Shown piece after piece: positions 43,701 to 53,682 of a stretch of 64,000 nucleotides of DNA (position 1 is its first letter; every line of letters begins with the position of its first letter). The DNA comes from Lepidostoma basale. Its lineage: Eukaryota; Arthropoda; Insecta; Trichoptera; Lepidostomatidae. The notes under the pieces are model-generated. The model did no database searches, had not been told where the DNA came from, and was given only the letters and a program-made list of their open reading frames with translations. The DNA is taken from the NCBI GenBank assembly GCA_022606425.2, contig JAHDVF020000240.1, positions 1,984,001 through 2,048,000 of the forward strand, written 5' to 3'. The position numbers were made by a program, and so were the translations under genes.

Positions 43701-43932
43701 GGGTGTTTATATAAAAAAGCACTCTACTGCAGTGTTATGACAAAATTATTTGATTTGTGTAAGAATACTCCAGAAAATCTATGCCGAAAATTTTGTTTGT
43801 GCTAATATACTCGTACGTATGTTAAACTTTATTTATTATTATTTTATTATTATATCTTTTTTTATTCATACAACAGGTCGTTTCGAACTCAAGTACTGTA
43901 AAAAAATTATATTTTTACCTATTATATTGATT

Positions 43933-44076
43933 CTCATGACATGTGATTGGTATCCCATCTATCGCTATTTAATTGTCACGTGAATTCCACACCAAACGAA
44001 AGACAGTGTGATAATCATACTGCCATAGCCGGGAATCGAACCCGGGATCTTTGGTATGGCAGTCATGGCTCTTTTG
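43933..44076 (-). mobile_element. SINE-T copy
   Basis: Minus: B box GGTTCGATTCCCGG near 44030-44046, body with CACTGTCTTTCG, CACGTGACAATTAAATAGCG and CATGTCATGAG. A box end lost. Confidence 0.75.
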
Positions 44077-44227
44077 TGCATACTCGTATGTACGAGTATA
44101 TTGGTAATTTTCTAGAATAATTATTATATTAATAATATGCATTGTGCAAATGCATGTTTTATTAAAATTTCATATTTAAATTGGAGTTTAACAATGCAAT
44201 AAATCATTTTGAAAATATCTATGGACC

Positions 44228-44580
44228 AACTAACTAACCATCACGCCATCTCCCCGAACGGGGTAGGCTGCAAAATAATGGACTGTCACACTTTTCTTTA
44301 CTGACATATTTCTCTCGCTTCCTCGACATTCATATATTGTGTCATGCACGCGCGTCGATTTCTCTGACTCCTCACGTGGCCGAAATTCAATATTTGATTT
44401 ATTTGATCTTGCCACGTTTTCCTCGGTCATCCTCTATTTCTAGTTTCATTTATATCGTTAACATATACCTACCTTTTTACTACTCTTTCTTTATTCATTC
44501 TTTCCATGTATCCAAACCACCTAAATGATCCTTTTATTTTTTTTGTTCATTACACCATCATTCGCACCATTATGGACTAT
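44228..44580 (-). mobile_element. LINE-A 3' fragment
   Basis: AACTAACTAACCATCACGCC tail start; SAYP-, RCMN-, KTWHDQ- and WFGHME-coding blocks on the minus strand; stops in frame. Confidence 0.8.
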
Positions 44581-44679
44581 GAATATATATAATAACCACG
44601 GACTTCAAAATTAAAAAAACAACATTTGAAGCACGTTTTTTGTGGTAAGATATGTTATATGAATAATAATAATGAAAAA

Positions 44680-44885
44680 AGAAGCCGAGGACAAGCGAGA
44701 AAAACATGAAATGACCAAATTACTATAAAGCGGCTACATTTGAAGTCGGAAAAATCGACGAGCGTGCAAGTTACGATGTACGAATATAGAAGATGCCCGA
44801 GAGGTATGTCAGCATAGAGCAGTGTGCAGGTCTATCCTTAATGCCAGACCCTCTGAGGAAACGGCTAGACGGTTAGTTAAATATA
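44680..44885 (+). mobile_element. LINE-A subfamily 3' fragment
   Basis: GAAGCCGAGGACAAGCGAG, AATCGACGAGCGTGCAAG, ACGATGTACGAATATAG, then CTAGACGGTTAGTTA. Diverged, like the 23.0 kb subfamily. Confidence 0.6.
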
Positions 44886-44892
44886 TAAAATT

Positions 44893-45150
44893 AAATGAAC
44901 ATGCAAGAAATCTGCGAGGTCGAAGATGTGGTCAGATGGGGACGTCAAAGACGGCGATACTGGCATCAACACGTAGAAAGGATGAGCTCAAATAGGATAC
45001 CACACATAGCTCTCCATGGAACGCCAAACGGACAACGCCGACCAGGAAGACCCGAAACGGTGGAGAGAAAGCTGGAGTTCAGCGTCTCAAGAGAGCCCGC
45101 CTGAAATAACAGACTCCTGAGTCTACCAAAAGTAAAGAAGAAGAAGAAGA
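44893..45150 (+). mobile_element. LINE-D C-terminal fragment
   Basis: Plus frame 44895-45104: MQEICEVEDVVRWGRQRRRY, WHQHVERMSSNRIP, GQRRPGRPETVERK. The frame then shifts. GAA-repeat tail at 45137-45151. Confidence 0.75.
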
Positions 45151-45324
45151 AATGAACACTTTATATTTCAACCACGGTTTGAAATTACATTTGACGCCAA
45201 CTAGTTTTTTTATCTACCCAAGCAGGGCAATATAAAAAATACAAAAATATAAAAACAAAGAAATTTTATTTGGCTGGAATGGAAACAATGACGATGTAGT
45301 TTATTTATTTCTTCTTAAACACTG

Positions 45325-45495
45325 ATTTAAAACGTCCATTTTCTAGAAGTTATACTACACAGTTTATGGCGATGACATGTTTCACCTTTTCAAGGCAAAC
45401 ATTGGATAATGCTTCAAAAAGGTGAAACACGTTGCTACCATAAACAATAAAAAAACTTCTTGAAACAAACGTTTTCATTCGTATTGTTTAGACAA
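45325..45495. repeat. HP-E foldback
   Basis: GATGACATGTTTCACCTTTTCAAGG left and AAAAAGGTGAAACACGTTGC right: compensated stem change (CCTTTT/AAAAGG). Confidence 0.7.
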
Positions 45496-45614
45496 TATAA
45501 TTTAATTATCACCGGCTTATTTTTTTTTCACCGGTTTTAATTTTTGTTACTTTTGTATTTAATTTTTTTTTCTTGTTTAATGATGTATAACTCCATATTA
45601 AATAACATTTTGTT

Positions 45615-45940
45615 TTGAATGTATACAAATACTTGTAGAAAAATACTGAGTTTTACCAATTGTGGGTTAATCATTTTAATCTAAATAGATGGCGCTAGTG
45701 TAGATTGAACTAAAATATTTGAAGTGTTTCTCAACATAGTAGCATATATACATCTTTAAAAAAATTGTCAAACGTGGTGGTCGTAAGAAGGGAGGAATGG
45801 GGAATGTTTTATTACATAAAACGATCACTTAACCTAACCAATGATAGGTCATTAGTCCTGTAAACGCCTCGACCACCATACACTGTTTCCAAAACAATTT
45901 ACAGCTTCGTCTTAATTGAGATACAATTAATCCAAATAAA
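45615..45940. repeat. FB-J foldback element, left end plus core
   Basis: Left end ATGTATACAAATACTTGTAG, TACTGAGTTTTACCAATTG, then AGATGGCGCTAG block, core GTGGTGGTCGTAAGAAGGG to CCTCGACCACCA, then TCTTAATTGAGATACAATTA. Confidence 0.75.
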
Positions 45941-45944
45941 ATAA

Positions 45945-46140
45945 TTAATACGAATAAAAACGTATATTTTCTAAAAGTATTATTATAATTTATGGAAATC
46001 AGACGTTTTGCCTTGTTTTTGGCATTATCAAATGTGACGAAATACTAGGCAAATTTGGTAACATATATGTTATTCCTATAAAATATAATAAAACTTATGG
46101 AAACCAAACATTTTCATTCGCAATAATTATTCGTATTTTT
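45945..46140. repeat. HP-E foldback
   Basis: AATTAATACGAATAAAAACG left; GAAACCAAACATTTTCATTCG right; inner motif decayed. Confidence 0.6.
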
Positions 46141-46560
46141 TAATTTGGAGGTTGTGGGAGCAATTCACGTGGATTGTTTGCTGATATTTTTTTATGAAAA
46201 TGACCCAGTTCGAGTGGTGAAATTCTGTATTATGTCACGTATTGCACACAGAACAACACAGAACGGGCCAAACTCACCACGGGGCTATTAAAATAATCAT
46301 GGAATTACCCTAAACGCTGTCCCGGGCAGAGCAGATGTGGAAAATGCTTATCTGAATAAGTGAAAGGGCCAAGTAAATAGTCACGCCGCTGCATGGTACG
46401 GCAATTAAAACCTCAAAGGGTTAACTCGATTTGACGATTAATAATTTATGCCCGGTGAAAATTTTATTCGCCGCACGCCCGCTGTAGTTGCTAGGTGTAT
46501 ACATGTCCGAATTAACTGCGCAGTTAATTGAATTGTTTGGATTAATGAATCATTTAATTC
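46141..46560. other. Unique GC-richer block with palindrome
   Basis: Non-repetitive block with several TTAAT/ATTAA cores and CpGs, including the perfect 20-bp palindrome AATTAACTGCGCAGTTAATT at 46510-46529. Good candidate for conserved regulatory DNA. Confidence 0.4.
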
Positions 46561-46639
46561 ATTATACTAATTAAAACATTCGTACAGTTATGAATTTAGA
46601 TTCTTATAAAATACGCAGTAAATTATACAATAATGCGCA

Positions 46640-46815
46640 CGACGACTGAGTTGCAACAGCTATGATTGCCACGCCAAAAGTCTCGGATTCGTTTCCCGGC
46701 AATGACAATGAATCTCACAGTCTTTGGTCTAGTGAAAAATTCACGTGCCAATAAAATGACGATAGTTTAGGTACCTATGAGTCTACATGATATCAGAATC
46801 ATAGCACAAAATTAT
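46640..46815 (+). mobile_element. SINE-T copy, diverged
   Basis: TGATTGCCACGCC, GATTCGTTTCCCGGCAATG, CACAGTCTTTGGTCTAGTG, CACGTGCCAATAAAATGACG. Confidence 0.65.
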
Positions 46816-46964
46816 GACAAATATAGAAGAAAAAATCCAATATTATTCTTTATGGAAGTGACGAATTGTTAATGTATTGTCCCTGATATTATCTTTATTT
46901 GTGTTTCCACATATTATAGACTTAGGTTCTTGTATTTAGTTAAAAACTTTTGGTTAGTTATATA

Positions 46965-47012
46965 GTTTTCCCGATGATGATTGTGGAAAACCTTTGAAAC
47001 ACGTGGAGAAAA
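46965..47012 (+). repeat. Hammerhead-like hairpin, decayed
   Basis: CCGATGATGATTGTGG then AAAACCTTTGAAACACGTGG; ACACGT in place of the usual self-complementary stem III. Confidence 0.35.
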
Positions 47013-47380
47013 ATACACTAAAATGTGGAAAATAGCAGTGTTTTAATTCTTAAAAAATGTAAACTGTGTAAAATGTATCATTACAATATTTAAACACCTG
47101 CCAATAATCTTTGTTTAAAAGAACGTCATGTATTACTTAACACTAATAACTCTGGATATAGTATCATATATTTTCAACCCCACCATTAGTTATCCATATA
47201 TAAGCTTAATACATTTTGATTTAATTGCTAGTAGTTTGAAGAAAGCTACTGAAACTTCAAATTTTTTTATTATTTTTTTTTATTATTATTGTGAATTAAA
47301 AAAAAATTGTGTAACCAACATTAATAGTTTAATTAACAAGAGATTTGTTTACAATCTAAGAGATCTTTCTCTCTTAAAAT
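47013..47380. other. AT-rich spacer
   Basis: 84-codon AT-rich frame (47128-47382) with no domain; nothing else recognised. Confidence 0.4.
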
Positions 47381-47383
47381 AAA

Positions 47384-47525
47384 TGTAAACTGTTAAATTA
47401 AACAACTTTGTTTTTGTATCACAATTATTGTATTTTATTTTACGCGACAGCTGTTTCATCAACCTATGTGGATATCATTAGGTGTTAAAATAATATATCA
47501 AATGTCAAATAGTGCATTAAAATAG
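47384..47525. repeat. HP-A left arm
   Basis: Minus motif 47441-47480: CTAATGA, T, ATCCAC ATAG GTTGAT, GAAACAGCTGTCGCG. The matching right arm is at 48440-48670, about 900 bp away. Confidence 0.7.
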
Positions 47526-47685
47526 TACATATTATATTAAAAACTTTTCCCCTCTACAATCTAGCTAAAAAATAATAATACTACCTTCAACTTTTGTCAC
47601 CTTTCCTATTAATGTAATCTACTTCATGTTATTGTTTATCGTTTTTAATTTATTATGTTTCATCGTTTTTGACTCTAATATATCT

Positions 47686-47847
47686 AAAATATTAAAGGTG
47701 AAAAATAAGATTATAAAAAATATTAATAATATTAAAACAGTAATTAGAAGGAAAAATTACACATAGAAATGTGTAATTTTTCCTTCTAATTACTGTTTTA
47801 ATATTATTAATATTTTTTATAATCTTATTTTTCACCTTTAATATTTT
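47686..47847. repeat. Perfect 79-bp inverted repeat, 4-nt loop
   Basis: Left arm 47686-47764 and right arm 47769-47847 are exact complements with loop AGAA (47765-47768). Not similar to the other foldback families. Could be a very young palindromic insertion, a microRNA-like precursor, or an assembly artefact. Confidence 0.9.
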
Positions 47848-47974
47848 CTCCTATAAATAGTAACTAACTAATAAAATATTTAGGTACCTAACTCAATTTC
47901 AGCAAGAACTGAAAAATGATATCAAAGAAATTAATTATAATTTGAATAATTATCATAATATGAATAATTTCTTC

Positions 47975-48437
47975 CAGTGACAATTTGAATAATTTCTTCA
48001 ATATTATTTTAAAGTTCTTGCTGGTTAAGTGCCTAATTACAGCTAATTTAAAAAACGGTAGATACGTGTAACATAAATTAAATAAACACAAAAGTCCGGA
48101 TCGTCCATGTCAACATGTGCAACATCGAAAAAAACATAATGTATTATTACATTATGTGCTAATCTGTTAAATTATTTTTATTCGTTATTTTATTTTATAT
48201 CATTGTATTTTATATTATTTGTTTTAGATTTATTTTGTGGGTGTTGGACAATCGAAGTGTGCGCGGGAGATGCCTATTGGTGGCGATTAGGTTCGCAACC
48301 CATCACACCGCGTCTCCCGCGGGGCGAAAAGAGAAGGATTGAGTGCCGCATCAGTAAATGTGTGACAGTCCATTCTTTCTGCCTACTCTTTCAGGAAGAC
48401 GGCGTGATGGTTAGTTAGTTAGTTAGTTAGTTAAGAA
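47975..48437 (+). mobile_element. SINE-L composite element
   Basis: Best copy. Upstream block (AAAAAACGGTAGATACGTG, AAAAGTCCGGATCGTCC), ATTTGTTTTAGATTTATTTTG, head 48262-48321 with perfect 9-bp ends (CGCGGGAGA, TCTCCCGCG) and GGTTCGCAACCC. LINE-A 3' end follows (GACAGTCCATTCTTTCTGCC, GACGGCGTGATGG), then (GTTA)n tail 48408-48434. Confidence 0.8.
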
Positions 48438-48439
48438 AT

Positions 48440-48675
48440 TATTCAAATTAACATAGGAACAAAAACACAAAATGATTCGAAAAATCACGAAAATTTGACA
48501 TTTGATATATTATTGTAACATCTGATGATGTTAACATAGGTTGATAAAACAGCTGTCGCGTAAAATAAAATACGAGTACATTTGTGATACAAAAACAAAG
48601 TTATTTAATTTAACAGTTTTAAGGTATCATAGTGTTTCGGCCAAAACAATGGACTATAAAATAAATGTGTTGTTT
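48440..48675. repeat. HP-A right arm
   Basis: AACATAGGAACAAAAACACAAA block; plus motif 48522-48560: CTGATGA, T, GTTAAC ATAG GTTGAT, AAAACAGCTGTCGCG. Ends with ATAGTGTTTCGGCCAAAACA. Confidence 0.7.
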
Positions 48676-48739
48676 ACATCAGTACCAGTTGTTCTCTCTG
48701 CGGACAATGAATCCCAAAACAGTCCTATTATAATCTCAT

Positions 48740-49030
48740 AATTTTAGTACTGGCCAAACATCTCCAACATTGTCAAACATCTGTAGTATTTGTGTCTAGC
48801 TTTGGCGAACAGCGAAATGTTCCATTTCTCCAAGTGTCAAACAATTTTGTCATCCTATGATTAGCACCCCAATAAGTATGCACGCCGCGGTCCTGGAATT
48901 AAAGGGATCGGTCATTTGGACGATTGCCTCCCCGGGCGGGTACCTACCCTTCTGCTTTCAACCCTTGCCCCTTGGCCCAACCCTACGGGAGTACACGAGT
49001 GACGATTCCAGCCAGTTAATTTTACAGAGA
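48740..49030. other. Unique GC-richer block
   Basis: Non-repetitive; C/G-rich at 48925-48990. No coding domain recognised. Confidence 0.3.
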
Positions 49031-49159
49031 AGGTAACAAAGTTTATAATGGATGTTAGTTATAATAAATTGTTTTACTATTGAACTTCAGAGCTACACCA
49101 GTAAATTTTTATATATTCATTTATATTTTCCTGAACCACAGTCTAAACATCTATATTAA

Positions 49160-49845
49160 TAAGTACTGCGAATGATAACAAATGTTTTCTAGATGTTTGA
49201 GCCACATCTTAATTATCGTATTTTCTTCCTTTAACTCGGTATATCAACAACAGCGCGCTTTATTCTCTCTATATTTGATGATGTCTTAGCAAAGCGAATA
49301 ATAATAATATATAGGCTACTTTGTATAGCGCCGTTTTCATGAATAACTCACCTCAAGGGCGCTTTGACAGTGTTTTTAGTCATGAGAGCTGCATGTGATA
49401 CCAGCAATAAGATAACCGTTGCTTACATTTTATGCGATATTTTGAAAAGGTGGGTTTTTAGGTGAGATTTAAAATCCGTCGGATTGTCAATGCATCTGAG
49501 GCGTGCAGAAAGCATATTCCAGGCGGACGGACCTGCCACTGCGAAAGCCCGATCTCCGAAATTTGTCCGGGGGTTGCGCTTTGGCTCAACTAATCTGCCT
49601 TTTGCCGAGGAGTTTGCTGATCAAGCGTAGATTGCCGCAAGTTAGGGCTATCAGCAACACAAAGTTCAGATATATAGGCTGGTGCCGATCCGTGAAGCGC
49701 TTTAAAAACCGTCCAGCATAGTTTATACTGGATTCTTTCAGGACACTTGAGCCAGTGAAGATATTTGAAGAAGCGAAGCATGGCATTCCCATAAAATATT
49801 ATTAAACTTCTACGAAACCGACGTTTTCATTCGTTTTAATTATAT
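49160..49845. repeat. HP-E foldback split by an L2-like insertion
   Basis: HP-E pieces 49160-49298 and 49771-49845: TTTGATGATGTCTTAGCAAAG before and GCATGGCATTCCCATAAAAT after the insert. AAGCGAA is duplicated at 49292-49298 and 49771-49777. Confidence 0.75.
49299..49770 (-). pseudogene. L2/CR1-like LINE C-terminal fragment
   Basis: Minus reading: YLHWLKCPERIQYKLCWTVF, KALHGSAPAYISELC, a frameshifted stretch, then GDRAFAVAGPSAWN and DNPTDFKSHLKTHLF. The same family as 1454-2673 by the HWLKxxERxxYKLC and APAYISxLC blocks. Flanked by AAGCGAA duplications. 3' end has a short TAA-repeat tail at 49299-49312. Confidence 0.8.
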
Positions 49846-50095
49846 TTTAGATATAATACAATTTTAACTTTAAATTAACATCTTATAAGCTTTTGACTGT
49901 GTGAACAGGGAAATATTTTTTAAATATTGAAAGAAATAGAAGTGTCTCTTTAATTACAGAGACTAAAATGTATCACATTGTCTGAATCTAAAGCTGTAGT
50001 AATTGTCCAAAACTTGCTATTGGACGATGTTATGTTTAAATCCGAAGTAAGACATGATGATGATCTCCCTACCATATGATGATATTAAATTAACT
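49846..50095. other. AT-rich spacer
   Basis: Nothing recognised. Confidence 0.4.
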
Positions 50096-50292
50096 GATAT
50101 TAATGGGTAAAGTGGAGGGACGTCAGGGAGTTAGTAAAAGGCAGTTGTCCTGGCTGCGGAACATTAAAGAGTGGACAGGAATTACAATAGTTCAGAACCT
50201 GTTTCAAGTGGCGCAGGACAGAGATGCCTTTGTTACAGTGATCGCTAACGTTGACGGGACCTTACAGGGCACCGTAAGAATAATAAGTTTTT
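50096..50292 (+). mobile_element. LINE-B C-terminal end
   Basis: Frame 50103-50336: MGKVEGRQGVSKRQLSWLRN, IKEWTGITIVQNLFQVAQDR, DAFVTVIANVDGTLQG. Clean open end of LINE-B; upstream part lost. Confidence 0.75.
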
Positions 50293-50690
50293 GTTTTATT
50301 GATCACACAAAAATAAAAACACTTACACATTATTAATAATATTTGAATTATTCTTCATTATTATTCTAAAGCACTCTGATATGGTATCAAGCTGTATATC
50401 TATTTAAAGTCTCCATAAACAATCTATATTGCGATCTTCAAAACCTTCTGCAATAGGTAGATTATTTGAGGGAAATCGCTGATCTCGCACAAATTTTGGC
50501 GACTGTGTGTATTGGGCACCCAGCCCTTTAACCTTGATATATCTTCTTTACGATCTCTGGTCTATTGAGATTCTATCAAAATTCTGATTAAGATTAAAAA
50601 CATTCATCCCTAAGCCATCCTTCCCTTTTTGAAATATAAGTTAACAAAATTAGATGTAAACCTCAAATTAAACTATTTTATAAGTGGATC
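50293..50690. other. Spacer
   Basis: Nothing recognised. Confidence 0.4.
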
Positions 50691-50699
50691 TAATAAGTT

Positions 50700-50770
50700 A
50701 TAGATCAGCACACCGCTTTCGACATGATTTGTTGATGATAATAGTGCTTTATTTTCAATGTCGAGAAATA
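50700..50770 (-). repeat. Hammerhead-like half element, decayed
   Basis: CACCGCTTTCGACATGATTTG, then GATGATAATAGTGC; similar layout to 20.65 kb. Confidence 0.35.
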
Positions 50771-50864
50771 CAATATATTTATATTTGGTTTACCAGCCAA
50801 TTTGACATATTTTTAAACTGTCTATAAAAAATATATAAAAGTGGTTGTACAGAAAGCTTATATT

Positions 50865-51100
50865 ACGAAATTGTACAATTTACACAATTAAAAATAAAAT
50901 AAACAAATGTTTATTATAACTTCTTCCAAGATAAATCTTTATAACATCTGTCAGATCATGTAAACGATTTTATAATATTTTTAAAACTGTATCTTTATAT
51001 GTATCGCTGAAAAAGGACTGTTTGTCCGAAATATGTCTATGTAATTTTATTTGTTTAATATAAGTGTTGTACAAACAAAGTATATTAAAAAGAAAAAGAT
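50865..51100. repeat. HP-C element
   Basis: Plus motif 51007-51037: CTGAAAA, A, GGAC TGTTT GTCC, GAAATATGTC, then TATGTAATTTTAT. Upstream TATAACATCTGTCAGATCATG shared with 36.5 and 63.2 kb. Confidence 0.7.
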
Positions 51101-51104
51101 AAAT

Positions 51105-51190
51105 GAATCTTCCACTATTGTCTGTATTTCAACTGCGACCGGTTTCGCCAGGCTACCTGACCTCAACAGACTGTTCCAGATAAAAAAACA
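51105..51190 (-). repeat. HP-G half element
   Basis: Minus: GAGGTCAGGTAGCCTGGC, GAAACCGGTCGCAG (51136-51170). Confidence 0.6.
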
Positions 51191-51251
51191 TGGTTTTATT
51201 TCAAATGAACTTCCACAATAACATGAATTCTCTTTCATTCGCACTTCATTG

Positions 51252-51327
51252 AATGCAGTGCGAATGAAAGTGTTATGTTCAAAATAATAATAGGATCATT
51301 AAGATAGTTTGAACACATGGAAATAAA
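51252..51327 (+). mobile_element. LINE-A internal fragment
   Basis: GCAGTGCGAATGAAAGTGTTA, then GGATCATTAAGATAGTTTGA; cut at 51327 where the minus-strand LINE-A begins. Confidence 0.6.
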
Positions 51328-51328
51328 A

Positions 51329-51808
51329 AACTAACTAACTTACCATCACGCCGTCTCCCCGGAGGGGTAGGCAGAAAGAATGGAACGCCACACTGTTCTG
51401 TCCTGACATACGTCTCTCGCTTCCTCTACATTCATACATCTTGTCATGCACGCACGTCGATTTTTCCGACTCCTCAAGTGACAGACATACAATATTTGAT
51501 TGATTTGATCGTGCCACGTTTTCCTCGGCCTTCCTCTATTTCTAGCTCCGTTCACGCCGTTTACATATACCTTCTTTACCATTCTGTCTTCCCTCATTCT
51601 TTCCATGTGTCCAAACCATCTTAATGACCCTTTCCTTATTTTGTTCATAACACTTTCATTCGCACCACATTCACTTCTTATACTTGCATTTGTCACTCTA
51701 TCATAAACAGATTTGCCACACATTCGTCTTAGAGATCTCATTTCTACTGCATTTATTCTACTTTCATCCTTCTTTTGCCAGTTCCATGCTTCACTTCCAT
51801 ACATAAGG
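51329..51808 (-). pseudogene. LINE-A ORF2 C-terminus, uninterrupted frame
   Basis: Best preserved LINE-A tail: an open minus-strand frame from the LMYGSEAWNWQKKDE block through MCGKSVYDR, WFGHMERM, GRPRKTWHDQINQIL, RRACMTRCMN to SAYPSGETA and stop, then (GTTA)n tail. The frame appears longer (to 52059) only because unrelated upstream sequence happens to be open; the LINE part starts at about 51808. 5'-truncated, so not a functional gene. Confidence 0.85.
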
Positions 51809-52071
51809 GAATGGAAATAATAAATGAAGAAATAATGGTTATGAAGTATATATGACCCAGCAGTTCCTTGTAACGAGCACAGTGACATGTACACGTCAAA
51901 ACCGATCGGGGTAAAACCTCTAGGAATGCCTTGACAGCGCCTAATGGATAATGTTCTGGCTGATCTGGCTAGGTTAAGAGATTCGGATGTAAGAAACAAA
52001 AGGCAACTTGGAAGAAAATCATTAAGAAGGCTAAAACTCTTCAAGATTTGTAAGCTCATACGAATTAAGTA

Positions 52072-52396
52072 ATTTTTAAAGATTAATTGTATCTCAATAG
52101 AAACGAAGATGTAAATTGTTTTTTGGAAACAGAATATGGTGGTCGAGGCGCTTACAGGACTTATGCAGACGTGGCGGTCGTAAAAAGGGCGGAATGGGGA
52201 ATGTTGTTAACATAAAGCGATCGCTTAACTCAACCAATGACAGGTCATAAGTCCTGTAAGCGCCCTACCATATTCTGTTTCCAAAAAACAATTGACATCT
52301 TCGTCTCTATTGAGATACAATTTATTCTTAAAAATAACTAACCCGCAATGGGTTAAATCCAGTATTTGTGTATAAATATTTGTATACATTAAAAAT
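52072..52396. repeat. FB-J foldback, most complete copy
   Basis: Left arm 52082-52170 (TTGTATCTCAATAGAAACGA, GGAAACAGAATATGGTGGTC, GCGCTTACAGGACTTATG) mirrors right arm 52245-52325. Unique core about 52171-52244 includes GGCGGAATGGGGAATGTT and palindrome GCGATCGC. The outer right end AACCCGCAATGGGTTAAATC, CAGTATTTGTG follows to 52393. Confidence 0.8.
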
Positions 52397-52399
52397 GTT

Positions 52400-52975
52400 G
52401 TAATTAAGTAATTGTTTAAGAATTCGTATCTATTAGTTTTTTAATGAAAATGCTATAAATAAAAAAAACCTCAATACTTCTTACTTATGTTACGTGGGTG
52501 TATACTAGTATTCCAGACGGCTGGCAAAATGTCTTATTTTTTGCATGTGTGCTTAAGTTTTATAACTAAACATTTATTAACTAGAAAAAATTAGAGTTGT
52601 GTTGGATTTAACTAGGACCATTGTCTAACAGTTTCCAGAGTTTTATCAAATTTTCTAGCAAATTTTAATGAAAAACTCCCATTTTAAATTTTAATAGAAA
52701 ATAATAATAAATAATTCAAAATTTCGTTTTGGATGAGTCACACATAATATCTCCGTGGATCTTAAAGCGAATAAAAAACTAAATCAAACCTTTTAAGATT
52801 TATTTTTCACAAAGAAATTTCGTAGAAAACGTCTTTTAAATGAATTACGAAAGGTCAAACACAAACATATATAATATTTTAAATTGAGAAATATGAAAAA
52901 AAAAACGGTTGGTTGAAAAAATAAAGCGTAGCTCAAAATTATGAAAGTCTGCTGCTTAATTTGAAATTGTAATAA
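52400..52975. other. AT-rich spacer
   Basis: Nothing recognised. Confidence 0.4.
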
Positions 52976-53165
52976 TTCGAAATCAGTAATAGAGGTCGAA
53001 CAGTGCTTGAAACCATAATCCCTTGCACGGTAGTCAAGCCCGTGTCAGGGCTTACCAACCCGGGCCCGGGACCCTTATCACGCGGATCCGTGATAGTTTA
53101 GCGAGTGACAGCATTTGACATCCCCATGTCTTTTTGCAGGGTTGTCAAAACGTTTCCGTGCAGAG
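52976..53165. other. Unique GC-richer block
   Basis: Non-repetitive, with GGGCCCGGGACCC-type stretch near 53064. No domain recognised. Confidence 0.3.
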
Positions 53166-53307
53166 TCGTTATCTGATTTATAATACAACCATGTTTTTAT
53201 TGGCTTTTTATTATTATTATTATCAACGTTTGTCAAGAAAGAAACATTAAAATTAAATAAATGAAACAAAAACATTTTTATGTTTTATTCAAATAATCTA
53301 TTTACTT

Positions 53308-53552
53308 AGTTTTCTATTTTATTTTATATCATTGTATTTATTTTAGATATATTTTGTGGACGATTTAGTTTCTAACTGTGCGCGGGAGATGCCTATTGGT
53401 GGCGATGAGGTTCGCAACTCATCACACCGCGTCTCTCGCGGGGGTAAAAAGAGAATGATGGAGTGCCGCATCGGTTAAAGTGTGGCAGTCCATTCTTTCT
53501 GCCTACTCTTTCGGGGAGACGGCGGGATGGTTAGTTAGTTAGTTTAACAAAA
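53308..53552 (+). mobile_element. SINE-L composite element, shorter copy
   Basis: Head 53381-53440 (ends CGCGGGAGA/TCTCTCGCG, one G-T), B-box-like GGTTCGCAACTC, then LINE-A 3' end and (GTTA)n tail 53530-53545. Lacks the long upstream block found at 33 and 48 kb. Confidence 0.8.
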
Positions 53553-53648
53553 CATTTTGTAATTTTATAAAAATATGATCTTATCGTGAAACATTTATTT
53601 AAGTTTAGGTTAAGTTTAATGACATCTGTGTTCATAAATTACTAAACA

Positions 53649-53654
<6 letters not shown>

Positions 53655-53680
<26 letters not shown>

Positions 53681-53682
53681 AG
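53655..53682. repeat. (TAA)n microsatellite
   Basis: Nine or so TAA units. Confidence 0.85.

Noticed and set aside
45325..46140. CRISPR-like spaced repeats
   Set aside because: Repeated blocks are foldback elements with irregular spacing in eukaryotic DNA; no array structure.
51809..52059. N-terminal 84 residues of the 237-codon frame with LINE-A
   Set aside because: Unrelated upstream sequence that happens to be open; LINE-A similarity begins at about 51808.
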